Assembly: GCA_964419095.1 (NCBI GenBank) | Contig: CAYQOG010000001.1 | Location: 1-64,000 of the forward strand | Length of the DNA stretch: 64,000 nt | Reading direction: 5' to 3' | Origin: JAKAVK01 sp964419095 | GTDB taxonomy: Archaea > Micrarchaeota > Micrarchaeia > Micrarchaeales > CABMGC01 | In this document: positions 8,669 through 16,942 of the stretch, one piece after another | Numbering within the stretch: position 1 is the stretch's first letter | Layout: each line of letters begins with the position of its first letter | Translations under genes and position numbers: made by a program | The notes under the pieces: generated by a model | Database searches by the model: none | Seen by the model: the letters and a program-made list of their open reading frames with translations, nothing else | What the model was told of the DNA's origin: nothing

Positions 8669-9559
8669 CTAAGGGTAGGCATAGTTAACGTACCATGTCC
8701 CGGAATATATGATCGCGTTTGCGGTGCCGTTGTAGCCGTTGCCGCTATAGTCGTATGGGTTGCCGTTGAGTGGCCACCACCCCACGAGATGCTGGAGGTT
8801 TTGCGGGTCTCCTCCTATCCCTTCTGAATATAGGGCCGCTACCTCGTTCGCCGAGAGCGACGTGTTGTATATCTGCACATTCGATTCGGATCCGTAAAGG
8901 TAGTATGCAGGAGGCGTGGTTTCTGTTGCTCCTGCGCCTATTCGCAGCGGGGCATTTGAGTTCGGGTAATATGAAACTCCGCCAGACGCTGCTAGCTGGC
9001 CGTTTATGTATAGGTTGAGCATGGCTCCGTTGTATGTTGCGGTTACCATAGTCCAATTATCCAATGTTATCTGATTGTTCGTGGTTATGGTGTCCCATCC
9101 TCCTAACGCGCCCGTCGATGTTGACCATTGGTTTGAAGATGTCGCGTATATTATGTAGCCGTACGTATTGCCTGAGAGTAACGCTCTTGAAGTGATGGGG
9201 CTCCTATAGTTCCCGTTTCCCCCGGTCACATAAATCCACGCTGACGCGCTGTATTGGGCCGGGTTCAGGCTTGGGGAGTAGGGAACCTGGACATAGCTGC
9301 TCTGGCCGTTGAATTCTGCAACAAATTCCGGAATCTGGTTGTTGCACGCCCCCTGAAAGTTGACGAATGTGCTCGTGCCTGCGCCATTTGGTCTGTAGAC
9401 CTGGCATGCTCCAGGCGGGGCCTTTGCAGCGAATGTAATCGGATTGAAGATGCCGAAGTAGTATAGCACGCCTACGACTATCGCTATCACAACTATTGCC
9501 CAGCTGTAGGTCATCAGGTATTCCATTGCGCTTTGCGCTTTCATTCCAAGCATGCTCAC
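8669..9559 (-). CDS. Second pilin-like LamG surface protein
   Basis: A 296-residue paralogue of the product at 5300-6172. The N-terminus MKAQSAMEYLMTYSWAIVV is a class III signal peptide with a hydrophobic helix ending in FGIFNP; the paralogue ends in LGVFNP. Residues 75-290 are one LamG fold with ASAWIYVTGG, NWTMVTATYNG, LYINGQLAASG and NVQIYNTSLSANEVAALYS. It ends with tyrosine-rich WYVNYAYP. ATG codons at 9559, 9550 and 9544 are all possible starts; the last leaves the shortest leader. Between TCA-cycle genes its placement is unexplained. Likely a surface adhesin or filament component. Confidence 0.85.
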   Translation of the reverse strand: MSMLGMKAQSAMEYLMTYSWAIVVIAIVVGVLYYFGIFNPITFAAKAPPGACQVYRPNGAGTSTFVNFQGACNNQIPEFVAEFNGQSSYVQVPYSPSLNPAQYSASAWIYVTGGNGNYRSPITSRALLSGNTYGYIIYATSSNQWSTSTGALGGWDTITTNNQITLDNWTMVTATYNGAMLNLYINGQLAASGGVSYYPNSNAPLRIGAGATETTPPAYYLYGSESNVQIYNTSLSANEVAALYSEGIGGDPQNLQHLVGWWPLNGNPYDYSGNGYNGTANAIIYSGTWYVNYAYP

Positions 9560-9626
9560 CGAATATAGACTCGCTGCAAGAATTTAAAAGTTAAAGGTTC
9601 TTTGGAAGCCCATGCGGTAGAAAGTG

Positions 9627-9633
9627 TTATATG
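9627..9633 (+). promoter_or_regulatory. TATA box for aconitase
   Basis: TTATATG is centred 26 bases before the ATG at 9656. This supports a leaderless transcript and rules against the longer open frame that begins upstream of the box at 9602. Confidence 0.55.
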
Positions 9634-9655
9634 CTTCAATTCAGGTATTCGGGTT

Positions 9656-12448
9656 ATGAAAGGCATGCATGCACCAATCAACGACCACTTTGGCATATTG
9701 CGCGAGTTTGCCATCCCCTCCGGAATGAAATTTGCATTTTTCTCGCTTGATGCGCTTGAGAAGAAGGGGTTTGGGAGAATCCAGAGGCTTCCTTTCTCCA
9801 TAAGGATAGTTCTTGAATCTCTGGCAAGGAATTTTGACGGGAAATCCGTAACGGAGGATGACGTGCGCGCGCTTGCGGGCTGGAAGGCCAAAAGCCCAGA
9901 GGATAGAGAGGTGCCTTTCAAGGTATCGAGAATTCTGATGCAGGACTTTACCGGCGTTCCGGCCCTGGTGGACATGGCCGCGATGCGCGATTATGTCTTC
10001 AGAAGGGGAAAATCGCCTGAGAGGGTAGAGCCCGTCATACCTGTTGACCTAGTTATAGATCATTCTGTGCAGGTAGACTCTTTCAATTCGCCAAAGGCTC
10101 TTGAGATAAACCAGAAAATGGAGATGGAGCGCAACACGGAGAGGTATAAGCTGCTGAAATGGGGGCATCACGCCTTCAGGTTCTTCCGCGTCTTTCCTCC
10201 TTCTGCAGGAATATGCCACCAGGTGAACTTGGAGCACATAGCAAAATGCGTTGTACTGAAGACCCATGGCGACAAGACGCTTGCCTTTCCTGATACCCTG
10301 GTTGGAACCGACTCCCATACAACCATGATAGACGCAATAGGCATTGTAGGTTTTGGCGTGGGGGGCATTGAGGCGGAGGCGGCACTGCTAGGAGAGCCCG
10401 TGCCGCTCACAATGCCAAAGGTCCTGGGTGTTAGGCTGAATGGAAAGTTGCGCGAGGGAGCCACTGCCACGGACTTCGCCCTAACCATGACAAGGTTGCT
10501 GAGAGAGAAGGGGGTTGTCAACATGTTTGTCGAGTTCTTCGGCGAAGGCGTGAAGGAGCTCTCGGTTCCCGACAGGGCCACTCTCTCCAATATGTGCCCA
10601 GAGTATGGAGCCACCATTGCGATATTCCCTGTGGATGAGGAAACGTTGAAGTACCTTAAGGCCACCGGAAGGGATTCGGAGCACGTGGCTCTGGTAAAGG
10701 CGTATTTCAAGGCCCAGAAGATGTTTGGCATAGATTATAACGGAGTGGACTTCAGCGATGTGGTCGATGTTGACCTTGCTTCTATCGAACCGTGCGTTTC
10801 AGGACCGAGCCAGCCGAAGCAGGAAGTGCCCCTAAGCAAGATACGCGAGGACTTTGTATCGTCATTCCTGCTTGGCGAAATGCATGGAGAGAGCAGGATG
10901 AGTATAAAGGATTACACGCGATGGTCTTCGGAAGGATTCGCAGCGCATGAGGGCATCAGGAAGGGGCATAGGAAAAATGGGGAGGTAAATTCGGTAAAAC
11001 TAGCCTACAGCGACGGATATGAAACGACGCTGAGTGACGGAGACGTTGTGATATCCTCCATAACAAGTTGCACAAATACTAGCAATCCTTCGGTAATGAT
11101 AGGTGCGGGCATACTTGCAAGGAAGGCGGTGGAGAAGGGACTTAAGGTGGACACAAGAAAGGTGAAGACGAGCTTTGGCCCTGGTTCGAGAGTAGTTGTT
11201 GACTATTTGAAGAAAGCGGGGCTGATGAAGCCGCTTGAAGAGCTCGGCTACGGGCTTGTTGGGTTCGGGTGCATAACCTGCATAGGAAACAGCGGTCCGC
11301 TCATAGAGAAGCAGAGCGATGCGATAAACAAGAATAACCTTGACGTTGTTGCGGTGCTGTCAGGCAATAGGAACTACGAGGCGCGCATACACCGCGATGT
11401 GCGCGCCAATTACCTTATGTCGCCACCCCTTCTCATAGCCTTTGCGATTGCAGGGACAGTGCTTAGGGACCTTACCAGGGAGCCGTTGGGCAAAGGCAGT
11501 GACGGCAGGGATGTCTTCCTCAAGGACATATGGCCCTCCAACGCGGAGATAGAGGAGATCGGGGCGAAAGCCATAGACAGGGGCATGTTCGTCAAGAATT
11601 ACGGCACTGAGATACACGAGGTCAATCCTTACTGGAACAAGGTCTCTGGTTTCGAAGGCGAACTTTTCAGCTGGAACACGAAGAGCACGTATATCAACCT
11701 GCCTCCATTCTTCGAGGAACGCGGCTATGACGAGTTAGGGCCCATTGAAAACGCGAGGGTCTTGGCCGCTTTCGGCGATTCGGTTTCAACAGACCACATC
11801 TCCCCCGCAGGAGCTATTGGGGTAGACAGCCCCGCAGGGAGGTATCTGATAAGCGAGGGCGTGAAGCCGTATGACTTTAACAGTTACGGCGCAAGAAGAG
11901 GCAGCCATGAAGTAATGGTGAGGGGCACTTTTGCGAATAACAGATTGGAGAACCTCATGGTGAAAGGCAAAGAGGGCGGATTCACGACGCATTATCCTGA
12001 TGGGAAGATTATGAGCATATTTGATGCGGCAATGAAATATAAGGGGGAGAATGTGCCGCTGATTGTCATCGCAGGAAAAGAATACGGATCTGGAAGCTCG
12101 AGGGACTGGGCTGCCAAAGGGCCGCGGCTGCTTGGGGTAAGGGCAGTGGTGGCGGAGAGCTATGAGAGGATACACAGGAGCAATCTGGTCGGCATGGGAA
12201 TACTGCCGCTGCAGTTCTCAAACGGCGATAACGCGGATAGGTTGCATCTTGACCTTTCAAAACCATTGGGCATAGCGGTCGGAAGGGGCTTACGGCCCGG
12301 AGGCAGTGTTACGATGACTTTTATATCAGCAAAAACAGGCAGGGAGGAGCATGCCCCGCTTAAAGTAAGAATTGATACCGCGGTTGAACTTGAGTATTAT
12401 AAAGCTGGAGGGATATTAAAGTATGTCGCGAGTAAGATGATCGGATAA
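9656..12448 (+). CDS. acnA: Aconitate hydratase, AcnA/IRP1 type
   Basis: A 930-residue aconitase that isomerises citrate and isocitrate. The [4Fe-4S] cluster ligands are C472 in SSITSCTNTS and C539/C542 in GFGCITCIG, with the 67/3 spacing close to that of AcnA and IRP1. Substrate residues appear in LVGTDSHTTMIDAIG, and the C-terminal swivel domain has EYGSGSSRDWAAKGP. The start is taken at 9656 from the TATA position. The stop codon overlaps the malate dehydrogenase ATG (TAATG), so the two are cotranscribed. The cluster implies an oxidant-sensitive enzyme and a cellular Fe-S supply. Confidence 0.96.
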   Translation: MKGMHAPINDHFGILREFAIPSGMKFAFFSLDALEKKGFGRIQRLPFSIRIVLESLARNFDGKSVTEDDVRALAGWKAKSPEDREVPFKVSRILMQDFTGVPALVDMAAMRDYVFRRGKSPERVEPVIPVDLVIDHSVQVDSFNSPKALEINQKMEMERNTERYKLLKWGHHAFRFFRVFPPSAGICHQVNLEHIAKCVVLKTHGDKTLAFPDTLVGTDSHTTMIDAIGIVGFGVGGIEAEAALLGEPVPLTMPKVLGVRLNGKLREGATATDFALTMTRLLREKGVVNMFVEFFGEGVKELSVPDRATLSNMCPEYGATIAIFPVDEETLKYLKATGRDSEHVALVKAYFKAQKMFGIDYNGVDFSDVVDVDLASIEPCVSGPSQPKQEVPLSKIREDFVSSFLLGEMHGESRMSIKDYTRWSSEGFAAHEGIRKGHRKNGEVNSVKLAYSDGYETTLSDGDVVISSITSCTNTSNPSVMIGAGILARKAVEKGLKVDTRKVKTSFGPGSRVVVDYLKKAGLMKPLEELGYGLVGFGCITCIGNSGPLIEKQSDAINKNNLDVVAVLSGNRNYEARIHRDVRANYLMSPPLLIAFAIAGTVLRDLTREPLGKGSDGRDVFLKDIWPSNAEIEEIGAKAIDRGMFVKNYGTEIHEVNPYWNKVSGFEGELFSWNTKSTYINLPPFFEERGYDELGPIENARVLAAFGDSVSTDHISPAGAIGVDSPAGRYLISEGVKPYDFNSYGARRGSHEVMVRGTFANNRLENLMVKGKEGGFTTHYPDGKIMSIFDAAMKYKGENVPLIVIAGKEYGSGSSRDWAAKGPRLLGVRAVVAESYERIHRSNLVGMGILPLQFSNGDNADRLHLDLSKPLGIAVGRGLRPGGSVTMTFISAKTGREEHAPLKVRIDTAVELEYYKAGGILKYVASKMIG

Positions 12449-13380
12449 TGGATGGGCTCATGCGCAAAGTATCAATCGTCGGGGCAGGGAGGGTCGGTTC
12501 AACTCTCGCGCAACTTCTTGCATATAAGAATTCATGCGATGTCGTGCTCTGGAACAGGACTGGAGACACGGCAAAAGGAATTGCGCTTGATTTGATGGAG
12601 AGCGCGCCTGTAGAGGGCTTCGATGCGAAGATTGTAGGAACGGGGGATTATCATGATATTGCAGGGAGCGAGATTGTTGTGATAACGGCGGGGGCGCAGA
12701 GGAAGGAGGGCATGTCAAGAGACGATCTGCTCAATACTAATGCTGCAATAGTAAAGTCTGCAGCCGAGGCCGTAAAACAGTACGCGCCAAGCGCCATAAT
12801 AATAGTGCTTACCAATCCCCTTGATCCTATGGCTTATGTGGCCATGAAGGCGAGCGGATTCCCAAAACAGAGGGTGGTTGGCCAGGCGGGCATACTTGAC
12901 TCGTCGCGGTTCAGGGCATTCATAGCAATGCATCTTGATGTGCCGCCTGAAACGGTGGAGTCGGTGGTCCTGGGAAGCCACGGGGACCTGATGGTCCCTT
13001 TGATAGGGCACACGAAGGTTGGCGATGAACCGGTAGATAGCCTGGTAAAGGATACAGACCTCGACAAACTCATTGAAAGAACAAGGAATGCGGGTGCGGA
13101 GATAATAAAGCTGGAAAAGTCAAGCGCTTTTTATGCGCCTGCTTCTGCGCTGGAACAGATGGTATCGGCAATTCTGGCTGATACCAAGGAGGTCTTGCCG
13201 TGTTCCGCGTATCTCGAAGGCGAATACGGGATTAGTGATGTTTTCATAGGTGTGCCTGTCATTCTTGGCAAAGGAGGCGTGGAGAAGGTAGCCGAAGTTG
13301 AGACGTCCAGTTCGGAGCTTGCGGCACTCAGAATATCTGCAGACAAGACAAAGGACCTTGTCCGCGTTCTGAAGATGTAG
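12448..13380 (+). CDS. mdh: Malate dehydrogenase
   Basis: A 310-residue enzyme of the lactate/malate dehydrogenase family that interconverts malate and oxaloacetate. It shows the nucleotide fold GAGRVGS, the specificity loop AGAQRKEGMSRDDLL with the arginine of malate enzymes, and catalytic His in LGSHGDLMVPL. At the end of beta-2, where NAD enzymes carry an acidic residue, it reads V-V-L-W-N-R-T, so NADP(H) use is plausible (inference). It overlaps the aconitase stop by one base; an internal ATG at 12460 is a second possible start. Confidence 0.92.
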   Translation: MDGLMRKVSIVGAGRVGSTLAQLLAYKNSCDVVLWNRTGDTAKGIALDLMESAPVEGFDAKIVGTGDYHDIAGSEIVVITAGAQRKEGMSRDDLLNTNAAIVKSAAEAVKQYAPSAIIIVLTNPLDPMAYVAMKASGFPKQRVVGQAGILDSSRFRAFIAMHLDVPPETVESVVLGSHGDLMVPLIGHTKVGDEPVDSLVKDTDLDKLIERTRNAGAEIIKLEKSSAFYAPASALEQMVSAILADTKEVLPCSAYLEGEYGISDVFIGVPVILGKGGVEKVAEVETSSSELAALRISADKTKDLVRVLKM

Positions 13381-13414
13381 TTGATAGCCCAGCCGCTATT
13401 TTGATATTTAGTGA

Positions 13415-13499
13415 TGCGCCAGCCGGGATTTGAACCCGGGCATCGAGCTTTTTCCGGTTTTGGGAAGCTCGTATCCTGACCAGGCTAGATGACTGGCGC
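13415..13499 (-). tRNA. tRNA-Gly(CCC) with 11-nt intron
   Basis: Read on the minus strand the acceptor is GCGCCAG/CTGGCGC with discriminator A, and the anticodon stem is CGAGC/GCTCG. The loop between is 18 nt instead of 7. Removing 11 nt after position 37 leaves TTCCCAA, anticodon CCC (glycine). The T arm CCGGG/CCCGG with TTCAAAT is standard. TTCC of the exon can pair with GGAA of the intron, leaving 3-nt bulges at both cut sites, as the archaeal splicing endonuclease requires. Confidence 0.9.
13450..13460 (-). other. tRNA-Gly(CCC) canonical-position intron
   Basis: An 11-nt intron between tRNA positions 37 and 38. The pre-tRNA folds into a relaxed bulge-helix-bulge: a 4-bp helix TTCC/GGAA, bulges CAA and AAA, and only a short closing loop, so the inner helix of the full motif is missing. 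This is near the lower size limit for tRNA introns. Confidence 0.8.
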
Positions 13500-13509
13500 G
13501 CAGGATTCT

Positions 13510-14280
13510 CTACCTTATGTAAGAAAGCGGCTGGCTAGGCAGTGGCGGCTGCTGGTCCCCTGGAGCTCCGCCAGCCTTCTCCATCTCCCTGAGCAGCGTC
13601 TCGGTCTCGGCCTTTATCTTGTCTATGCTTGAGAGGTCCACGTCAAGTTTTAATATGTCCTTAAGCTTCTCGAGCACCGCCTTTGCTGCATTTGCGTCAA
13701 TCTCCAGCATTCCCGTCTCACCCATCAAGCATGCGGCATGTATCTTGTGCTTCTTTGAAAATGCGACTATGAGTCCTGCGGACCCCCAGACCGCTCCTGC
13801 CGCCTGCCCCATCACTACTCCGCTCTTTGCAAGTGATTCCCTGGTTTCCTTGTCTGTGGCGACTCCAAATACACGTGGCTTCGTTACATATTGGTTGCTT
13901 ATGTTGTACCCTCCCACCGTGTATATCGTCTTTCCTCCCAGGGCCTGGAAGAAGTTGACTATCCTGTCGTTTATCTCATATTGGCCTTCTGGCGTTCCTG
14001 CCTGCATGTCGCCTACGAGTATGATTATGTCCTGCTTGGTCTTCTCGTTCCTGCATAGATAGAATCGGTTGCTAACAAGCCTCACTCCCCCATTCTTCAT
14101 CATTATTGCCTGGTGAAGAAAATGGGGCGAATAGAGGGTTGCAAGACGCTTTGCCTTGAGAGTATTTCTAAGGTGCTCGCCTACCAGGCTGCCCACAGTG
14201 CCTATTCCGGGAAGACCCACAACCATTATCGGGTTCTTCGGCCTCGACTTGCTATTGAAATATATTTTTGTCTTGTCCAC
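13510..14280 (-). CDS. PAC2-family (proteasome assembly chaperone-like) protein
   Basis: A 256-residue PAC2-family protein (COG2047). The core starts with IMVVGLPGIGTVGSLVGEHL, followed by DIIILVGDMQAG and IYTVGGYNIS, the glycine-rich strand-turn signatures of the family. Eukaryotic and some archaeal members help assemble proteasomes; for this one that is inferred. The C-terminus is a short helix and a Pro/Gln-rich tail. Translation starts with GTG directly after the aIF2-alpha stop (no gap), with GGGGGAG as the ribosome site. Many archaea keep this gene in the L44e-aIF2alpha cluster, as here. Confidence 0.85.
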   Translation of the reverse strand: MDKTKIYFNSKSRPKNPIMVVGLPGIGTVGSLVGEHLRNTLKAKRLATLYSPHFLHQAIMMKNGGVRLVSNRFYLCRNEKTKQDIIILVGDMQAGTPEGQYEINDRIVNFFQALGGKTIYTVGGYNISNQYVTKPRVFGVATDKETRESLAKSGVVMGQAAGAVWGSAGLIVAFSKKHKIHAACLMGETGMLEIDANAAKAVLEKLKDILKLDVDLSSIDKIKAETETLLREMEKAGGAPGDQQPPLPSQPLSYIR

Positions 14281-15042
14281 TTACTCCCCCTTATTGCTCT
14301 TTATCTCGAAGAACACCTTCCTGCCGTGCTTTTCGAGTATTACCTGGGCTTGTTTTATCCTGCCTTCCGCTTTTGGATAGCTTTTGTCCTCTGCAAGAAG
14401 TCTGTAGTGCGGAGCCCCCAGGTAGAGCACATCGACTCCCTGCTTCTCGACTTCCCCGAGAACCTCCTTTATCAGCGATATGCCTCCCTTCGTGTCCGCG
14501 GTTGTCATGTTGAGTGTGTATGATACGGTGTACCTCTTCGGCTTCACGACCTTGAATACCATTTCGTAGAGAGCCGTCTTGAATTCGGTCGATTTGATGC
14601 CTGCCAATGGGTCCTTGTTCTCGAATATGTCATTAATGAGGTCGTTGTATGTCTGTTCCTTCTTTGCGACTTCCTGGATTATTTCATCTCGCTTTGATTC
14701 CATCTTCGCTGCGGACAACGCCTTTGCGAATATGCCTTCCGCCCTTTTCTCGAGGTTGTATTCGGTCAGCGTGCTCTTCTTTTCTCCGGCCCTGACTTTC
14801 TTGAAAGATATGTCTATTGCGCGCTTGTCCTTGTCAACGAATATTACCTTGGCAACATCCTTCTGCCCTTCTTTTATGAATTCGTGTATGTTCTTGATCC
14901 ATCCTGACGCAATTTCAGAAATAGGCAGATACGCATCGGTGTTGTACTCTTGGATGGTGCAGTACGCTCCGTGTGGCATTATCTTGTTTACCTTGGCTAT
15001 GACCAGCTCTCCCGTATCGGGCAGCGGTTTTTTTATTATCAT
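14281..15042 (-). CDS. Translation initiation factor 2 subunit alpha
   Basis: A 253-residue aIF2-alpha, part of the heterotrimer that brings initiator Met-tRNA to the small ribosomal subunit. The N-terminal S1 domain (about 8-85) has GELVIAKVNKIMPHGAYC and DKDKRAIDISFKKV; a helical middle domain and an alpha-beta domain that contacts the gamma subunit follow. Length is typical. It sits 4 bases after the L44e stop and abuts the PAC2 gene, so this is a tight four-gene operon. Initiator tRNA-Met lies just upstream on the same strand. Confidence 0.95.
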   Translation of the reverse strand: MIIKKPLPDTGELVIAKVNKIMPHGAYCTIQEYNTDAYLPISEIASGWIKNIHEFIKEGQKDVAKVIFVDKDKRAIDISFKKVRAGEKKSTLTEYNLEKRAEGIFAKALSAAKMESKRDEIIQEVAKKEQTYNDLINDIFENKDPLAGIKSTEFKTALYEMVFKVVKPKRYTVSYTLNMTTADTKGGISLIKEVLGEVEKQGVDVLYLGAPHYRLLAEDKSYPKAEGRIKQAQVILEKHGRKVFFEIKSNKGE

Positions 15043-15046
15043 TTAA

Positions 15047-15328
15047 TCAGCGCTTGATTTCTATCTTCTTCTTCGTCCTGAGGCCGAAGACCCGGTCCGT
15101 TACCTTCTTGCACTCGACGCATGTAAGCATTACCTTCTGCTTCTTTCCGAGCTTCTTTGGGTGTATCTTAGGTTCTACGCTTCCCACGTACCCCCTGATT
15201 GCCCTGTTGTGGCGCCTTGTTCCTATGCTGAGTCCTGAAGTCTGCTTTTTAGCGTAAATCTTAACAGTGTGCTTTGTATGCTTGTTGCAGAACTTGCAAT
15301 ATGCCATTATCTCCTTTTCTATTTTCAT
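15047..15328 (-). CDS. rpl44e: Ribosomal protein L44e (eL42)
   Basis: A 93-residue large-subunit protein that sits near the E site. It has the zinc-binding pairs C-K-F-C (11-14) and C-V-E-C (near 72-75), and the basic central stretch GTRRHNRAIRGY. The start at 15328 gives the normal N-terminus MKIEKEI. Four-base gaps separate it from GINS before and aIF2-alpha after. In many archaea S27e follows directly; no such gene fits here. Confidence 0.96.
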   Translation of the reverse strand: MKIEKEIMAYCKFCNKHTKHTVKIYAKKQTSGLSIGTRRHNRAIRGYVGSVEPKIHPKKLGKKQKVMLTCVECKKVTDRVFGLRTKKKIEIKR

Positions 15329-15332
15329 GCCA

Positions 15333-15806
15333 TCACTGATCCTGAATCTCTCCTATTTTGTTGTTTATCAGAAATTCGGCGTCGTCCGGGTCTTCTATCT
15401 GCAGGATCTCTCCTTGCTCGTACGGGCCTATCCTCTTTCCTTTATTAGTTATGATTTCTGGTATTTTTATAAGTATCTTTATCCTGGCTGTCTTGCTGGG
15501 GGTTACTTCTTTGTTGAGTGCCTTCAATATTGTGTAGTAAAGTGATTCCTCCTCTTTCGGCATCTGGTTTGGTAATGTTTTGCCGTAGGCTATGTACACA
15601 AGTATCTTCTGTGTCCTTTTGGCTTTAAGCGCGCTGAGCGTTGCTATTCTGTTCTGTAGCTCGGCCGGCGTGCTTGTTTTTTCCGCCTTCTTTATGCTTT
15701 CTTCGGCGTTTGTGTAGAAGGTCTTGTTTAAAGGCACCAGCTCGCCTGTTTTCCTTTCTTCCGACAGCGCCGCGTAGATGACTTCCGTTTGTACTTCTGC
15801 TTCCAT
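15333..15806 (-). CDS. DNA replication factor GINS (Gins15/51 family)
   Basis: A 157-residue protein identified as a GINS subunit, which joins MCM and a GAN/RecJ nuclease at the replication fork. The N-terminal A domain has YAALSEERKTGELVPLN and a long helix; the C-terminal B domain has KILIKIPEIITN and YEQGEILQIEDPDDAEFLI, the order A-then-B being that of Sld5/Psf1-type Gins15. The ATG at 15806 is preferred over GTG codons at 15827 and 15824 because it gives the usual short N-terminus. It heads the GINS-L44e-aIF2alpha-PAC2 operon, a typical archaeal association. The similarity is modest. Confidence 0.75.
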   Translation of the reverse strand: MEAEVQTEVIYAALSEERKTGELVPLNKTFYTNAEESIKKAEKTSTPAELQNRIATLSALKAKRTQKILVYIAYGKTLPNQMPKEEESLYYTILKALNKEVTPSKTARIKILIKIPEIITNKGKRIGPYEQGEILQIEDPDDAEFLINNKIGEIQDQ

Positions 15807-15826
15807 AAAAAAACCGACGAACACCA

Positions 15827-15847
15827 CATTTCCACTAATGGAAAATG
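15827..15847. repeat. Inverted repeat in the GINS promoter
   Basis: CATTTCCA and TGGAAAATG flank a 4-base centre (TTTCCA-CTAA-TGGAAA perfect, extended with one bulged A). It lies between the A/T-rich promoter element near 15862-15880 and the start, where a repressor could sit. Operator function is inferred. Confidence 0.4.
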
Positions 15848-15934
15848 GGTTTTTCTCTTTTTTAATTTAATTATAAGGTGTAGTTAAGGTATATAATATA
15901 CAATAAAAAAACGAATAGTGGAACTGTGGGGCCA

Positions 15935-16009
15935 TAGCGGGAGATGGATTTGAACCATCGATCTCCGGGTTATGAGCCCGGCGGGCACTCCATGCTACCC
16001 TACCCCGCT
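15935..16009 (-). tRNA. Initiator tRNA-Met(CAT)
   Basis: On the minus strand the stem CCGGG/CCCGG encloses CTCATAA, anticodon CAT. The molecule begins AGCGGG and ends CCCGCT-A, an A1:U72 closing pair, and the anticodon stem carries three stacked G:C pairs next to the loop. These are the marks of an archaeal initiator rather than an elongator methionine tRNA. The T arm has TTCAAAT. No intron. Confidence 0.93.
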
Positions 16010-16078
16010 ATTTTTACAGAATATCCTTTCACTTCTTTTAATATAAAGCTTCTTGCCTGCGTTATGGACGCGTTGCGC

Positions 16079-16786
16079 TCATGCGGTCTTCTCCGAAACA
16101 AAAAGGGCGCTGGCCTGCTCCTTATTGAGCACTCCGAATATCTTGCCGCAGTTCTCACATTTGAAGTTTAGCTCGTATGCGGAATCGAAAGGAAGTATGA
16201 GCCTCTGGTCCTTGTAGCATGACTGGCAGTAGTAGAAGTCATTGCAGCCTTCCTGCAGGTTGACCTTCTGGCTGTTGTGCTTCTCCGCAAGCGCCTCATA
16301 GAATGTTGATATCTTCTCCCTGTCCAAATACCATCTGAAGGTGAGCCATCCCTTGCTGTCCTTGTTGATGTCGTATTTGGTTATTCCATAGCCATTAAGC
16401 ACGTTGAGCATCCTTCTCACCTCATTGACCTTGGTTTCCATCCTTGCGGCGAGCTTGTCGTCCGTGTGAGGTGCAGAATTGAGTATCTTCACCACATCGG
16501 CTCCCTGCTTGCCTACGTTCTTGGTTACGAATTCCGTGAAAAGGGCGTCAGAGACAATCTTCTCAGTAGCAATGATCCTGGTATTCTCGACAGCAAGCGC
16601 GGCCTCCTCCGCCTGCTTCTTCAATAGCTCCCCTTTCCTGGGCTTGGCTGCAAGCTTTGCCTTGACTTTCGGGGCAGCTGCTGCCCTTTTTGCGGCCTTC
16701 CTGCGCACTGCCGGAGCTGCCTTCTTGGTCTTCCTCAAATTAGGCTTTGCCTTTTTGACTGCCTTCTTGTTGTGTCTTTTCTGCAT
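16079..16786 (-). CDS. tfe: Transcription initiation factor TFE with basic N-terminal extension
   Basis: A 235-residue TFE-alpha that stabilises the open RNA polymerase-TBP-TFB complex. The winged helix spans about residues 78-160 (VVKILNSAPHTDDKLAARM, RRMLNVLNGYG, WLTFRWYLD), and the zinc ribbon has C-x2-C near 190 and C-x2-C near 212. The first 60 residues are an extra Lys/Ala/Arg-rich tail like a histone H1 tail. The ATG at 16786 lies about 34 bases after a TATA box, which supports the long form, but a TTG at codon 55 preceded by GGGGAG would give a standard 181-residue TFE. Confidence 0.9.
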   Translation of the reverse strand: MQKRHNKKAVKKAKPNLRKTKKAAPAVRRKAAKRAAAAPKVKAKLAAKPRKGELLKKQAEEAALAVENTRIIATEKIVSDALFTEFVTKNVGKQGADVVKILNSAPHTDDKLAARMETKVNEVRRMLNVLNGYGITKYDINKDSKGWLTFRWYLDREKISTFYEALAEKHNSQKVNLQEGCNDFYYCQSCYKDQRLILPFDSAYELNFKCENCGKIFGVLNKEQASALFVSEKTA

Positions 16787-16813
16787 AATGATCGCGATAG
16801 AGCCTTGCTCAGG

Positions 16814-16826
16814 TGTATATTATATA
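16814..16826 (-). promoter_or_regulatory. TATA box for TFE
   Basis: GTATATTATATAC, nearly palindromic, lies about 34 bases upstream of the TFE ATG. A transcript starting near 16795 would have a leader of about 9 nt. Confidence 0.5.
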
Positions 16827-16942
16827 CGGATATGGATTGGGTCAGCTGCCGTTACAAGTATATTACGCGGAACTATTATATATAGCTCTGCTTTGCATAC
16901 AAACTAACAACATATATTTGTTAATTTGTAACTTATAAACGC

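Noticed and set aside
7450..8682. Longer start of citrate synthase at 8682
   Set aside because: It would overlap the upstream LamG gene and ignores a strong ribosome site directly before the ATG at 8622.
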